A stretch of 64,000 nt of DNA from Suillus spraguei. Taxonomy: Eukaryota > Basidiomycota > Agaricomycetes > Boletales > Suillaceae. Numbering within the stretch: position 1 is the stretch's first letter; each line of letters starts with the position of its first letter. This document shows positions 25,248 through 36,964 of the stretch, one piece after another. Location: assembly GCA_016800925.1 (NCBI GenBank), contig JABCPU010000267.1, positions 28,573 to 92,572 on the forward strand. The letters run 5' to 3'. Under the pieces are notes generated by a model. The model saw only the letters and a program-made list of their open reading frames with translations. It had not been told where the DNA came from and searched no databases. The translations under genes and the position numbers were made by a program.

Positions 25248-27376
25248 ATGACACCGAGTCCCGACAGTGGCCTTGTTGGTATGCTTGACGAAGACACGAT
25301 GAACTTGGATGCGCTACGAGCTCAGAGCCTTCGTCCTGGTGGATTCGGAAAGGAAAGAACACGTGTCTGGTGCGTGGAACTGCAACTGTTCACTAGTTTC
25401 GCTGAGCTGCTTAACTTATCACATGTTCGTAGGCCTGCCCTACTTGGAGTCCGCGTTTCGTCAGAACCTCCTCCGTATGCAGAGGTCGCTCCGGAACCTT
25501 CTACAAATGATCTGCCCCACCCTGACGAGCGCCAAGTACGTTTGGACACTGACCGGAGTTTTGTGATGTATCCCGTAGGCAATATATCTCATGGTCGCTT
25601 TTCTACGAGCGTTCGAACATGTTACAGGCAGACAACGATGACGAAAGTCGCCGGACTGTATTGCAGACTTCTCTCAACAGTTTAATCGTTTCCCTCCTCC
25701 GAAAGCGTCGGAAGTTGCACTATTTCCAAGGATACCATGACATTGTCACTGTTATTCTACTAACTCTTCCACCAGAGCTTCAACTCCCTTGTGTAGAAAA
25801 GCTCTCCCTCCATCGAGTGAGGGACTCTATGGGACCCACGTTAGAGCCTGTATTGGGACTTCTCCGCATCACGCGTAACCTTTTGCGTATCATCGACCCT
25901 AAATATGCAATGCTACTTGAGAGGTACCTCAACGCATTTCGTGCCCTGTCACGTTTTGTTCATTAATGCGTTATACATTGTTCTATAGCATTGCACCCCT
26001 ACCGTTCCATGCCCTATCAAACCTTCTCACACTTTTCTCACACGAGGTACCCACCCTACCCCTTATTCAGCATGTCTGGGATTTTCTGCTCTGCCGAGAG
26101 CCTTTGGCAGTGGTGTGGCTAGCCGTCGCTGTAAGTGCTCTTTTCTACGGCCACTGCTGCGACACCATTCTATGGCAAATTTTGTTATTTGAGCAATTCC
26201 ATCATTGACTCATGGATCGTGCAGGTCATTCTTGTTCGAAAACCTGATGTTCTTCAATTAGCGGCAGAAGACGAGGACGGCATGATACACTCAGTTTTGA
26301 ATGCTCTGCCTTCACTCAGCGATGATTCCGAAACAGCAAACGACGTTCCCTCCGATCAACATACTCGATCGGGATCACCAGATGAGGAAGACAGAGTCAC
26401 CTTCAACACGGAGGAGGCGAAGCGGCTCTCAGATGCTCCCGACGAAAACACAAACAAGGAGCTTCCTATAGGACAACATCAATTAATCGAACAGAAACCA
26501 GTCCCCTGTTTGATAGAGAATGGAGCATCCCAGAATTTCACCGATGGTCAAGTCGTACGCGGAGAGAGCAACGTGGTTGCTGATGCTGGCCAATCTGCTG
26601 AAAATGGGGCCATCCAACGACCGGATAGTTTACGCCCCGCGTTATTCCCAAGTCAGCCTCAGGAAACCGAGGAATGTCCGACCGTAATTTCTCCAGAGAC
26701 TCTCATCGATAACACCACCGAAATTGATATTGGCAATGACTCTGCTCCACAACTGGTTCCACCCCACCCGCTGTTCCCTTCCAGGCCGACGTCCCCTACG
26801 CCGTTACGTACATCGCGCTCTAGTTCCTGCACTGCGTCCCGTTCGCCCTCATTGCCACCTCAAAAATCCTGCCGGCCTCCAATTTCACTTCCGTCCCTTC
26901 TAGCACACGCCGCACAGCTCCTTGAGGCTTATCCTCCCACCCTTCCTGAGCTTCGCGTTAAGGACATACTTGGGCCTAAGAGCGTTGTGCACACGTGGAA
27001 ACCTCCTCAAGATGGTTTTTCTACACAATATGACAGTAAAAATGATGACGATGCAGAGAGCTGGGTTGGGAGCCCTGACGTTGTTGTCCCGTTTGTAGAA
27101 GACGAGGATATCGAAGAGAGCGAAAATGAGCGAAATACAAAGTCACGCAGGGGTCCTGTCAGATGGCACCGGAGACTCGTTCTCCTTCATCGCCTGCGTC
27201 TTCAGTTCGGACTACTCACTGCCACGGAGAAACGAATCCTTATGTTAGGTGCAGTAGCGGCAGTTAGCCTTGCTATTGTCCTTCGGCAGTACAGGGGCTT
27301 TTATGACACAAGGGCAGGGTGGATAGCATGGGCGTGGGCATTCGGCGGTGGAATCCGGTTTAGAACTGTGGAATAA
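25248..27376 (+). CDS. TBC-domain RabGAP, TBC1D20/Gyp8 type
   Basis: Five exons (25248-25369, 25433-25574, 25628-25923, 25989-26130, 26225-27376) give 617 residues. TBC1D20/Gyp8 proteins stimulate GTP hydrolysis by Rab1/Ypt1-class GTPases on ER and Golgi membranes. The arginine finger lies in LDTDRSFVMYP and the glutamine finger in HYFQGYHDIV. Further family marks are EKLSLHRVRDSMGPTLEPVL and LIQHVWDFLLCREPLAVVWL. A long acidic, Ser/Pro-rich insert follows the catalytic domain. The C-terminus has a hydrophobic segment (MLGAVAAVSLAIVL) that would anchor the protein in the membrane, as expected for the family. The start at 25248 is close to the end of the divergent VPS39-like reading, leaving less than 200 nt for both 5' regions. 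Confidence 0.87.
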
Positions 27377-29531
27377 ACCAGACTATAAGTAAGTGCTAGT
27401 GCTATCTCAATTATTTCAACACTAATCATTCTTCCTAAGAGTATTGGTGCATATAATCACCGAACAACAGCTTGGCATTTCTATGGAATACTTACCGAGT
27501 TGAAACCTTAATCCCAGACACATCATTCTACTCGATTTATGTTTATGCTGGGGAGTCTTTATTTGGGATAGATTTTACAATTTTCGCTGCTGGTGAGGTT
27601 GCAACAGTTCAAGATTACATTTCGATCGTGGTTCTAATTGTGATCACAAAGTCGTCCTTCCACAAAAACTGGATCAATCATGATTTTAGCATACCGAAGC
27701 ACACGCGTTTTTGCAATCAGTAATGATGATCAATGTGCAACAAAGATTGGTGTCTTATCGACAGAAAGTTCAGAACGTTGATTAACGACACCTTTCAGCT
27801 ATCGGCCGGTTACCGAGTATGGATAAATCAACGTCGAGTGAAGAACAAGCATGCATTTCATATTCGATCTCCTGCACTGCCTGTTTCATAAAGTCCACTG
27901 ATCCGTGTACGAGACAACCGTGTCTGTTTATCTGTGCTTGTAGCCAAACTTGAATACAGCTCCGCACGCTGGCATTCCTGGTATATTTTCAAATATTGTT
28001 AATTGCTCGATGCCGCGGTAGCTATATGTCGACTTGCCGTTGGTGGCCCCGCTGGATGGGCCGAATAATACCACAGGCCATTCCAGATGAAGTTGAGGTA
28101 GTTAATTACCGATCCTGCGCAGTGCGAAAGCTCTTGTCAGAGGGTTACTGCTACCCCGACTGCTTGTTCTACGTAGGAAGTAGGAAGCCTACGGAGATGG
28201 GAGTAAATGATCTGCACACGATCTGTCCGCCCCTTCAATGATTAGGCAAACGAAGGCAGCCCTACCGGGTTCGGAGCTCATGATCACATCCTCCAACAGT
28301 GGAAAGGTCTAGCTAAGTGGATTGTGTATATCGTAGTCTTTAGCCTCTCATGAGTTATACCACCGGTCCGGTCTTTCGATCCGACTCGTAGTCAACACAA
28401 AGATTGATGCTCATTATAAGGAATGTCACGTCGTATACACAAGTCCTAGCGTTTTTGCCACCTCATGGGTATCGAGTAATCGGAGTTCGAAATGAAATCA
28501 AACGTGCAAGTGTACAATCTTGGTGGACCAGATCTAAGAGGACTGATCACCGGAGTCTTATTTTGCTTTCATACTCTATCGATGATCGCGTTGCTGCAAT
28601 CAGCCTTGGTCCGTTCGCAGTCATAGCATAGTGCTGCTCTCCCTTGCAAGCACGTTTAATACAAGGAACCTTGCTATGCTATAGAATTTATGTGTGGAGT
28701 CACTGTTGCCCTGACTGCATACACGGTATGCTGCTCGTTTGATACTGTTGTCACCAATTACGATGCAGCAGGCTTAATGCTTTTTCGATTCGACAACACA
28801 GGTGGCTGAGACTTATATGATGATAGTAGTTGGAAAATGATCGGTGGCATACGAATGGCACATCAGGAATAAACTACACCGGCGGTAAGTGATCCGTACC
28901 ACATGTACTATCCCGTGCTCTACGGGGCACTGATAACTAGAACAAAGAGCACGTACCCGGCCTCCTAGAGGCGATTCTTGAGCACAGGCCTTCGACAATA
29001 ATGTCCAACAACAGTCCTTGCGTAAGATGTGATTGGCGCCCGTATTATGAGCTTTGAATGCAAAGGCATAATTACCGGCGATCGCCAGTAGATTCGAGAT
29101 GGCTGGACATGCCACCAGCTTGTGATCACGGCATCACTTGGCTCGATGACGGTCATATTTATTTTTCGACATCAAAATCAAAAAGGCACGTAGCCTTGAT
29201 ATTTCTGACACGCGTGAGCAGGCTGATGGCGTGTCCGAGTAACAACTAAGTTCTTGTGTTCAATCCCTGTGCGTTGTGGCGGAAAGACGCACAGACATCC
29301 TGTCAACGTGGAGTATAACACGACCGATTGAGAGCCTGATATTTGCTTAGGGAGTCGCGTGCAATATCATCGGAGAAGACGATCCTGATAACAACAACGG
29401 ATAACGTTAAACGGTCCGCACTCGTGGAGACGACAATGGATAAATAGTCTGCACAGAACTCACTCAAAGCAATAGTCTGCACACAGAACCCACTCAAAGC
29501 ACACACAACACACACACAACACACCTACAAG
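27377..29531. other. Intergenic, no gene recognised
   Basis: Scattered short frames only. Just before copy C, 29439-29520 has an A/T-rich gataaatag element and a CA-rich tract (repeated acacacaacac) that forms its 5' leader. Confidence 0.45.
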
Positions 29532-30035
29532 ATGTCCTCCAAGACAAACTCGAACTTCCCTGAGACGCACCAGAGCAAGGCAGACTTGCAGCGTATTTAC
29601 AGGGAGAAGGAGGCAGATGGATTCGCGGAGCTTCAGGACGTGATTCGTCAAGTGACGGATGGGAGGATTGACCCGGCAAGCGTCATGAAACACTTACGAA
29701 AGGCATGTCAGCCCATTCTGTTGATGTCCAATTATCTAACCCAGACTCCAGCTGCACAGAAAATTAGAGAGCTCAGTCTTCAGAATGAACAGTTGCGCGA
29801 ACAGCTCAACAGAATATCTAATCCGCAAGGTGCATTAATTGATTATTGGACTCATTCTAATGCTAAACGGTACACAGGTGGTCAGGCATGGCCAGGAGGA
29901 GCTGGGCCTGGTTTCGGTGCACCGGGGAATAACTTCAACACTATGCAGTATCCTCAATATTACCCGAATAATGCTGCGCCATCAAACACAAACTTCGGGC
30001 GAGGGTACCCGGACAAGGCAGGGGCGTTTAAGTGA
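29532..30035 (+). CDS. Small bHLH-like protein, copy C
   Basis: The layout matches copies A, B and D: polar leader, basic segment (KADLQRIYREKEADGF), helix 1 (AELQDVIRQVTDG), loop, helix 2 (KIRELSLQNEQLREQL). A Gly/Pro/Asn/Tyr-rich tail with QYPQYYPNN follows. Two introns fit the family positions: 29707-29751 (45 nt) and 29830-29877 (48 nt, with a ctaaac branch-like site). The spliced product is 136 residues. Without splicing the frame stays open for 167 residues, so both forms are possible. The first donor is shifted 3 nt downstream of the place used by the paralogues, where the sequence is CA instead of GT; this adds one residue. Function is inferred only from the bHLH-like layout. Confidence 0.72.
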   Translation: MSSKTNSNFPETHQSKADLQRIYREKEADGFAELQDVIRQVTDGRIDPASVMKHLRKACQPILLMSNYLTQTPAAQKIRELSLQNEQLREQLNRISNPQGALIDYWTHSNAKRYTGGQAWPGGAGPGFGAPGNNFNTMQYPQYYPNNAAPSNTNFGRGYPDKAGAFK

Positions 30036-32056
30036 CTGACTGCGGCATAGATATCAGAGTCATGCGGCGGGAGGAAGATGGAATAACATACATCTCACTA
30101 TACATTAGTCCCCACTAATAGTCTTTCTTGTGATTTTTGGAGAATGCTTGAATAAAGTGTTATTAGGATCCGCTTGGGTGATAGAACAATAAGACGGCTC
30201 GTCTTTAGCCAAGCGTGATATTGAAGTTCCACTGTTATCATGTGAGTCGATAACAACCCATCTTTGTGTTAACTCAGTCTACTAATGGATACCTAGAAGT
30301 CGGAGGTCGGCTCGAATTCAGACCGGTCCGGATATCTTCTCACTGAGGAGACTTGAGACTACGATATATATAACCCACCTGTAAGCACGCCGGCTTACCC
30401 GAGTTCCCATAATCAGTACATATACCGCCGCTGATGCTGAAAGCTAAGCTTTCAGTATTTCACTTTTGGTGTAACGGTTATGGGGGCGGCGGTCTGACCA
30501 TGTTACACCACCTTTCCAAGCGTAGCTCTGAACAGCAGGCTGCCTCCGCTTGCCTAATCAAGGGATGAACAGATCGTGTGCGAACTTTACTTCCACTCCC
30601 ATACTACGGCTTAATTTGGGAGCTTCCTACGGCGTAAAACTAAAAATACAAACTGTCGGAGTAGCGGTAGCTCCCTGAAGAGAGCTTCCGCAGGTTCGAA
30701 ATGGCTGCCCTACCGCCGCTTTACTGGCCTCCTTCTGTTCTAGCTGTAAACAGCGCTTCACCTTAGGGGATAATGGCTGCAGCGCTGAATATAACAGGTG
30801 GTCAGCCTAGGAGTACGCAACGACCTTACGTTCTTTTCGCCTCACTTGAGAAAGTGTTCAACTTTGAATCACCTGTCGATCAGTGTAATAGCATCGTTCA
30901 TTGAAATAACGAAACGGTACTGGGTTGGTATCATTATATTTGGATGAAAATAAAAGATTGAGTATTATATTTCGATTCAATGGTGACATATGACGCCATC
31001 GTTACCGAGGACCGCGACAACTCCGACTGGGGCTCGTATCCTAGCACCGTCCATGGATACTACTGTATTTCATTATGGCCAAGATCAACAAGACGACAGG
31101 GGCCGGTCGATCCCGACGGTACCCGAAAACTGAGATCTGGTCCAATCTTACGTATGGTATCCATACTAACCGACACTGTCAGAGACGGATGACAGAAGTT
31201 AACAGTGACAGTGGGCCCCCTCCCCCTTGGGTATCGGATGTGGTGTTGAACAGATACCACCCGCAGCTCCATTGTACCACAACAAGGACCTTAAGGGTCG
31301 CTGACCTGTAGGAATATATACGTGACTCGACAGGGACTGAGGCTCAGCCTGTTGACTGGTTAAACGCCTGCCATGGAGTTGGAGAATGTACATTACGCGC
31401 CGAAAAGAATCACTATGCGCATAGCCTCGTGTAGTAAGTCGCGGACCCGGTACTGACAACGCAGCACGCAGCACTAGGGACCCAATGAAATAAGGTTGGA
31501 ATCGTGTTCCTGATCACCTTTCGGACCCGACATCCCCGAGCAAAGTTTGCTTCCTGTGCTTCATTTATTTCGCACACGAGTGTCGAGGAGAGACTATATG
31601 CTACACCATGTTAAAAGCATCGATGCGGAGAGAAGCGTTCAGATCTAGATATTAAACTGAGTAACAAACCAACGAAGTGCACGTACCACCATCGGTGACG
31701 TCCGACACACCACACCCTTGGCACTGGGCATAGTCACCCTGAACTAAGCACGGTCCTGTGCTCCGCTGGCGACCTTAAAATGAGGATCGATTCGGAACAA
31801 TGAAAACAATGCAACCATGTGACATCCAAGCTAAATTCATTAGGTCAAGGAATCCGAAGGGCAGCCGATGTCATTGTCGTGAGATTCCACAGCCACGAGC
31901 GTCTCGGGAGCTAGTCCTACTTGTAATTTGTGTTTGCACTACATCATGACATGTCCGACGAGGAGGCAAGTGCTGTGTGTGTCACGTTTATGAAGAAGAA
32001 AGGTAGCGAGGGAAATTTGAGTATTTAAGACGGTTCACTTATAACTCACTAGTACG
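30036..32056. other. Intergenic, no gene recognised
   Basis: No frame over about 90 codons and no familiar motif. A gagtatttaag element near 32020, about 35 nt before the start at 32057, could be the TATA box of copy D. Confidence 0.45.
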
Positions 32057-32431
32057 ATGTACTCCTCCGTCGAGCGAGCGCACTGTGGATCCTCATCCTT
32101 TCCAAAATCAGAGGCATTCGACATGATGGCAATGCACGACGATGCCCCAGAACGTGCATACAAGCAGAACAAGTCCACGCAGCAAAAACAATACAGGGAT
32201 AGGGAGGTCGACAGCTTTTCCGAGCTCCGCGAAGCCATTCGCGAAATGACCGATGATCAAGAAATCCCCAGGACAAAATACGAGACGCTGTCAAAAGGTG
32301 AGCATATCAGAGTAGAAAATTGAATGACAAGAGAATTCAACACATGGCTAGCTGCTCAGTGTATCAGGCAGCTCATCCTGATGAATCAGAAGCTGCAACA
32401 GGAACTTTACATGCTAAAAAATCTCGAATGA
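32057..32431 (+). CDS. Small bHLH-like protein, copy D, shortened by a stop
   Basis: Exon 1 (32057-32297) and exon 2 (32352-32431) are joined by a 54-nt phase-1 intron at the family position and encode 106 residues. The basic segment is STQQKQYRDREVDSF, helix 1 is SELREAIREMTDD and helix 2 is AAQCIRQLILMNQKLQQEL. The frame then stops after LYMLKNLE. Copies A, B and C continue through a second intron into a tail exon, and a matching tail-like frame is found downstream at 32556-32788. Copy D is therefore probably a truncated or decaying member, although a short protein with an intact helix pair could still be made. Confidence 0.6.
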
Positions 32432-32555
32432 ACGAGGGATGTATGATGACACAACGTAGGTGTCAGTTTCTGCTGGTCTGGCAAAAATGGTCTGATGGAC
32501 AGACACTACAGCGCAAGTGCCCGCCATGTCCTCGCACTGGAATGGTGATGTCAAG

Positions 32556-32788
32556 CCGGTTGGTACACACCGAACGACACAGATGGTATCGCAAAGCACG
32601 GTGCACGATTTTTACGTCGGCATGAACCCTGGGGTGCATCATGGTGCTGCCATGCTGGAGGGTGCGCAGGACCAGAGGAGCACCGTCCCACGATCCATCG
32701 ACAGTTTGGGTCAAATGACCAGTACTATCCGTCCTTTGGACACCCCTTGAACCAGTCTCCCACCTCCTACGATAGATATTCATACTAA
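32556..32788 (+). pseudogene. Orphan tail exon belonging to copy D
   Basis: After an AG at 32554-32555 the frame stays open for 77 codons: GWYTPNDTDGIAKHG near its start and GSNDQYYPSFGHPLNQSP near its end, stop at 32786. The QYYP stretch matches the tail of copy C and the QYYD of copy B. No open path connects it to exon 2 of copy D because of the stop at 32429. Seen: open frame and motif; inferred: former third exon. Confidence 0.4.
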
Positions 32789-34166
32789 AAACAAAAATAT
32801 ATGTAGAGTAGAACTTACAGAGTTTTCTATAGTGACGGTACGGTTGTACTAATAATGGATGGGTTATCTGATAGTTATAACTTGGTGTGTGCCAGTAAAA
32901 TAGATTCAATGAGGGTGTTTTCGAATGGGATATCATCCATGCGCACTTCAAAGAAATTAGGACATACCATATGTAGGCTATGCTTCCGGTAATATCGGGT
33001 AGGTATGGAAGAGGTGCGATTGGTGGAGGCAGCCTGGCCTGGGCCTGGGCAAGAAGGCCTGTCGATCATGGAGAAATTGTCAAATTGAAAGTTGAGTCGT
33101 TTAATTAAACATTGCCAGAACGGAAGCTTAGGCGTGACTGTTGAGTCGAAGACTCGACGAGGAGTCCGATGCTAACGGAAAATCCTAGGGATTTCCAGTT
33201 CGAACTGGCTGGTGATGCATGATGGGCCATGCATAGGATTGTTTACATATCATGTAATTATGTATTATTATGGAACGAGACTGTAGTATTCCCGCGCTGC
33301 ATTATCAATAAACTAACCCTAATTGGAGGACTCATGCTTGGATTCGCTCTATCCGCATGATAGCTGCAGGGTAGTACATCATAGTACGACGTAACATCTT
33401 TGAGATTCACACTAGCGAGACTGTTCGTGCGGAGAAGAAACGACTTGCTTCAAACTAATTATCTGGCGGATGTACTACGTTTATACAAAATCGTTTTCGG
33501 GGGTGAGAAGACGGCGAGGCGAGGGGGCGCAGCGCCCACCGGCCTTGAAGGGGCTTTAACCCGGAGAGAGGTGAGCTGCGAGAGCGGGTGGCCGCCTCGC
33601 TGTGCCTTGGCTAATTTGGCCTCTTCAGGGCCCAATGGTGAACTCAAGGTTTCCCTCTGAATGTCAGCGAGGCGTTCGTTTGCGCTTCTGCGTAACGAAT
33701 CAGAAAGAGGAGGGTAGGGAAAAGAAAAGCTAAGTCGACAAAGTGCACGATGTGGATGATTGGCGCAGCAGAGAAAGAAGAGGTTGCGAACGTCATGCTT
33801 GTTGTTCGCTCAAAGACTTACTATTTCCTCCCGTCGTGCCTCGCTACGTAAGTAATAGAGTAGCAAGCCTAGCCTTTCAAGATCGGAACCTTTTTTACAT
33901 ATTTCTCAGCACTGTTACTCGGCCCTCGGCATACCACATCCGAGACTCTCTAGCTTCTGAGTCAATGTTCGAATACTGAAAGGTGGGCGAAGGAACGATA
34001 TCAGGCAAATAGCACAGGATTGGAAGAATACCTCGACCATAATCAGGTCGATATTTATTAACACTGATGTAACAAGTTTGAAGTAGCGCGCATTTGTGCA
34101 AAAGAATCAAAGATCACGTGCCCCGATGTCTTGTTGCCGACAAGAGTACTTAGAAGTGCCATTTAC
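32789..34166. other. Intergenic, includes a GC-rich block
   Basis: No gene recognised. Around 33510-33640 there is a markedly GC-rich block with a gggcgcagcgccc palindrome that stands out from its A/T-rich surroundings. It has an open frame on each strand but no familiar protein sequence. Confidence 0.45.
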
Positions 34167-35419
34167 TCATGGACAGAAGGTAATTGTATACTCGGCATTA
34201 CGAGAAGAGCTGCAGGTGAATAAAGAGGTTGCGTCATCGTATGCATAAGCATATGCAGTAGGGCAGTTATCCTCTGCGTACAAGCAATCAGTCACCTGCA
34301 GAACAGTGACAGCGTGATAATACTTACTGAAGTAGCTGTAGTATGCGACGCCTGACGGAGGACACGTAGCACGTGTGTTATGCTGGCCAGTGCAGCAATT
34401 GGGAGAGTTTGCTAGATGTTCGGATAAGGACTTTGCATGGTTCGACAGGAGATAATCCTTACTTGGATGACCATCGAGGTTAGCTTCACATGCACTCTTG
34501 CACCCAACAGGGAAGCCAGTGGAGTCAAAAGGGCCTTTGAGAGGTGCTGGACCTGTGCGCGGAAGGTTTATCAGCCGAATTTCAACACAGCCGGAGTGCG
34601 GTTTACTCACAGCAGGTCCCAGGTCCACAGGGCAACTTGGAACCCCACACCCAACATTATTTGTGATACGGACAGGTAAATTATACCCGTCAACAAGAGA
34701 TACTACAATAAAACATTAGCCTGACTGATGACCTTAGCTTGAATCCTACACACCGTCATAATAGTCAACACCTCCTGAATTTAAAGTGAACTCTGCAAGA
34801 GTGGCGGGAGGAACGCCCTGATAGCAGAGCAGTCAGAAAAAATAAGATATCTTGTAGCAAGCGTGTTTACCGTGCCGGTTTTGGGGTTGCACACCAGTCC
34901 CCCATTGCAACCACCGTCAAGGCAAGAGTTTGGGCCGGGATTGTGGCTGAAGTCACAGTCACGACGTGCCTGTTATAATATGAAGGGTAAGAAAGGAGGG
35001 TGGATTGAATGAACTCTAACCCAGATTCGTCCAGAAGTCCAGTCACCTGGGACCTGTGATCAATCTGTCAGACGGACAAACAAAGATCGATGGAGCATTA
35101 TATATACCTGAAAGGTGACCGCAGTATTCTTGCCAGCCTCCCAACTAGTCGACAGTCAGCTCATGTTCAAGTAGTGGATATTAAATACCTACCCTGTCGT
35201 GTGGCTAGGCAATGCACCAGAAGTTGTAAACATCTAGTTAGTCATTAGTGAAGATACCGTTGCTTGTCCATCATGAGTTGAAACATACTGCGGGCCTGCA
35301 TTTGTCTCTTCATTATCAATGCCAACAATAGGAAGCACATGGACATACCAAATAGTAAAAGGACATGCATTATGCACAGTAATGGTGCGCTGAGCAAGCG
35401 CTGCGAGAAGATGCTGCAT
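34167..35419 (-). CDS. Thaumatin-like protein, secreted
   Basis: Thaumatin-like proteins are secreted, disulfide-rich beta proteins; fungal members often bind or cleave beta-1,3-glucan. The reading starts MQHLLAALAQ, then RTITVHNACPFTIW, the classical thaumatin N-terminus. It continues through WEAGKNTAVTFQVPGDWTSG, RIWARRDCDF, SCLDGGCNGGLVCNPKTGTG, TLAEFTLNSGG, DYYDVSLVDGYNLPV and CPVDLGP. It ends CPTAYAYAYDDATSLFTC and ITFCP. The Arg and acidic residues of the REDDD cleft are present in these blocks. About eight small introns are needed; the joins I could test keep frame. The signal peptide is short if translation starts at 35419, which is 60 nt below a TATAAAG element. Introns near the N-terminus are the least certain part. 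Confidence 0.88.
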
Positions 35420-35973
35420 GATGAAAACCGAACTGAGCCAAGCTGTGAAGATACCTTCACCATGCTCCCAACTGTCTTCTTTATATCTTTTAGTTGGCGC
35501 TCGAGAATTTCCAAAATGAGCTTAGCAAGTGCGAATGATATGGAATATCTGATGGTCTATGGTGACATGTCAAGTTAGCCTGCGCTCAAACTCGGGGATC
35601 GATCAGAATCGAGCGTAGCACGGATCAGAATCTGTCACACTCCATTGTACTTCTGGACACTAACCCATGCGGGACTAGCATCAACATCTGTCCTTGGCTT
35701 CCAATCATGAAATAGTGTGCCAGGAGTACGACTCCACAGAGTCAGTGATATATATCAGCCTGTACAAGATACTCAACCCTGGACGATATGCCTGCGGCGT
35801 AATGGATTTCAGTATTCAGGTGTTCTGAGTCGTGAAGAGCTTTGATTCTCCGCGCACCTGAACCTCCAACCAATGCTGTGCATCGCGCCCGTGTCTCCAT
35901 CTTGGTCGGTAGCGCGTGATACAGGCCAAGATATTGTGTACGTAGCTAATAGCTATAAAAAGGATGGTTAGTG
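35420..35973. other. Intergenic, promoter side of thaumatin-like gene
   Basis: Contains the TATAAAG element listed separately. Otherwise no feature is seen up to the left inverted repeat of the transposon. Confidence 0.45.
35479..35485 (-). promoter_or_regulatory. TATA box of thaumatin-like gene
   Basis: TATAAAG on the minus strand, 60 nt upstream of the ATG at 35419. Its position supports this start codon. Confidence 0.5.
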
Positions 35974-36012
35974 GATGACTTTCCGTAGGCTGAAATATTC
36001 TGATTAGAATAT
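35974..36012 (+). repeat. Left terminal inverted repeat
   Basis: Begins GGATGACTTTCCGTAGGCTG and ends gattagaatat. Its reverse complement is found at 37368-37405 with one A missing. Confidence 0.85.
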
Positions 36013-36595
36013 CATATCATATATTTACCCTTATTAGGCAGGTGTGCCGCGATGCCGGTGTTCATTTACAGTCAGTTCGTAACCATGTGTCATCTACCCC
36101 CAATAGACTTTACAGACGACTTACATCCGTTTTAGGCCACTAACGCCAGCGATATCCGCTGACATAATCAGCCTTGCTTGAGATGCATGTCACACAATGC
36201 GGCACCTCGCGCAGTAATACTGAGGTACGTTTCAACTTTTCGTCAAGTACGCTAAAGTCTTCTCTCCCGCCACTATCTAGGTGATTCTAAGTGCCCAGCA
36301 CGACATCCCCAGTTCTCTGTGCCCACTAATGGAGTGCCTACCTGACCTGTATGCCACCGGTGCCTCCAATCTCGCCCAATGCAACCTAGTAGTATCGATT
36401 TCCCGTCACTTCTTACGTTCTATCTGTGAAAACTTCCTCTTGAACAGTCAAAATCAAGCCGGCACCATTGTATTCTCTTCCTTTTGGCTTTGCGCGCTCC
36501 CGTTGCACTGTTACTAGCGCAGGGTCCATGACTATTTTTTTTACTATGAATATGCCCACCCCTTGCATCCGACGGCTCAACATACACTTCTAGCA

Positions 36596-36601
36596 TATAA
36601 A
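36596..36601 (+). promoter_or_regulatory. TATA box of small gene
   Basis: TATAAA 60 nt upstream of the ATG at 36656. Confidence 0.4.
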
Positions 36602-36655
36602 GGTCGTGTACCGATAGCCACAAGGTAAGTAACTCAAACACTCAGAGTCCGTTCA

Positions 36656-36905
36656 ATGTCTGATACTACTATTCTCTCCCAATCTCATAGCCAGGCGATT
36701 CCCGAGTTGCGCTATGATGGCGCAGGGAATGCATATATGTGTGATGACTTAGGAAAGTGGCGGGCCCACCCAGGGATCGCACAGACTGTCACTCGCGTGC
36801 AGCGGTCTGAAGGCTCTCAGGCGTATGAGGTAAGACTTTGTCGTTCTTGTACTCGAGCAGCTTAGATAAGTATCATGTTTCAATGTACCTGTGCAGCTTG
36901 AATAG
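36656..36905 (+). CDS. Small hypothetical protein inside the transposon
   Basis: Exon 36656-36829 and a 9-nt exon 36897-36905 (67-nt intron, gtaaga ... gtgcag) would encode 60 residues: MSDTTILSQSHSQAIPEL, RYDGAGNAYMCDDLGKWRAH, PGIAQ and a short polar tail. A TATAAA element lies at a suitable distance. The family is not recognised. It may be a captured host exon or a second open frame of the element. If the intron is not spliced the frame ends nine residues further, at a stop near 36863. Confidence 0.35.
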
Positions 36906-36964
36906 TAGTTGTTTTGCACCTCCACCCTAACTAACCCTATGAGTCCGGCCCGAGTATTGGTTCT

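Noticed and set aside
25248..25260. Overlap of VPS39-like and TBC coding sequences
   Set aside because: The VPS39-like reading can be followed only to about 25080; there is no evidence that its exons extend into the TBC gene.
29200..29290. tRNA-like B-box (gttcaatcc) near 29260
   Set aside because: No matching T-stem, anticodon arm or acceptor pairing could be drawn by eye.
30640..30780. Possible tRNA around ggttcgaaat
   Set aside because: Flanking bases do not pair as a T-arm, and no A box lies at the right distance.
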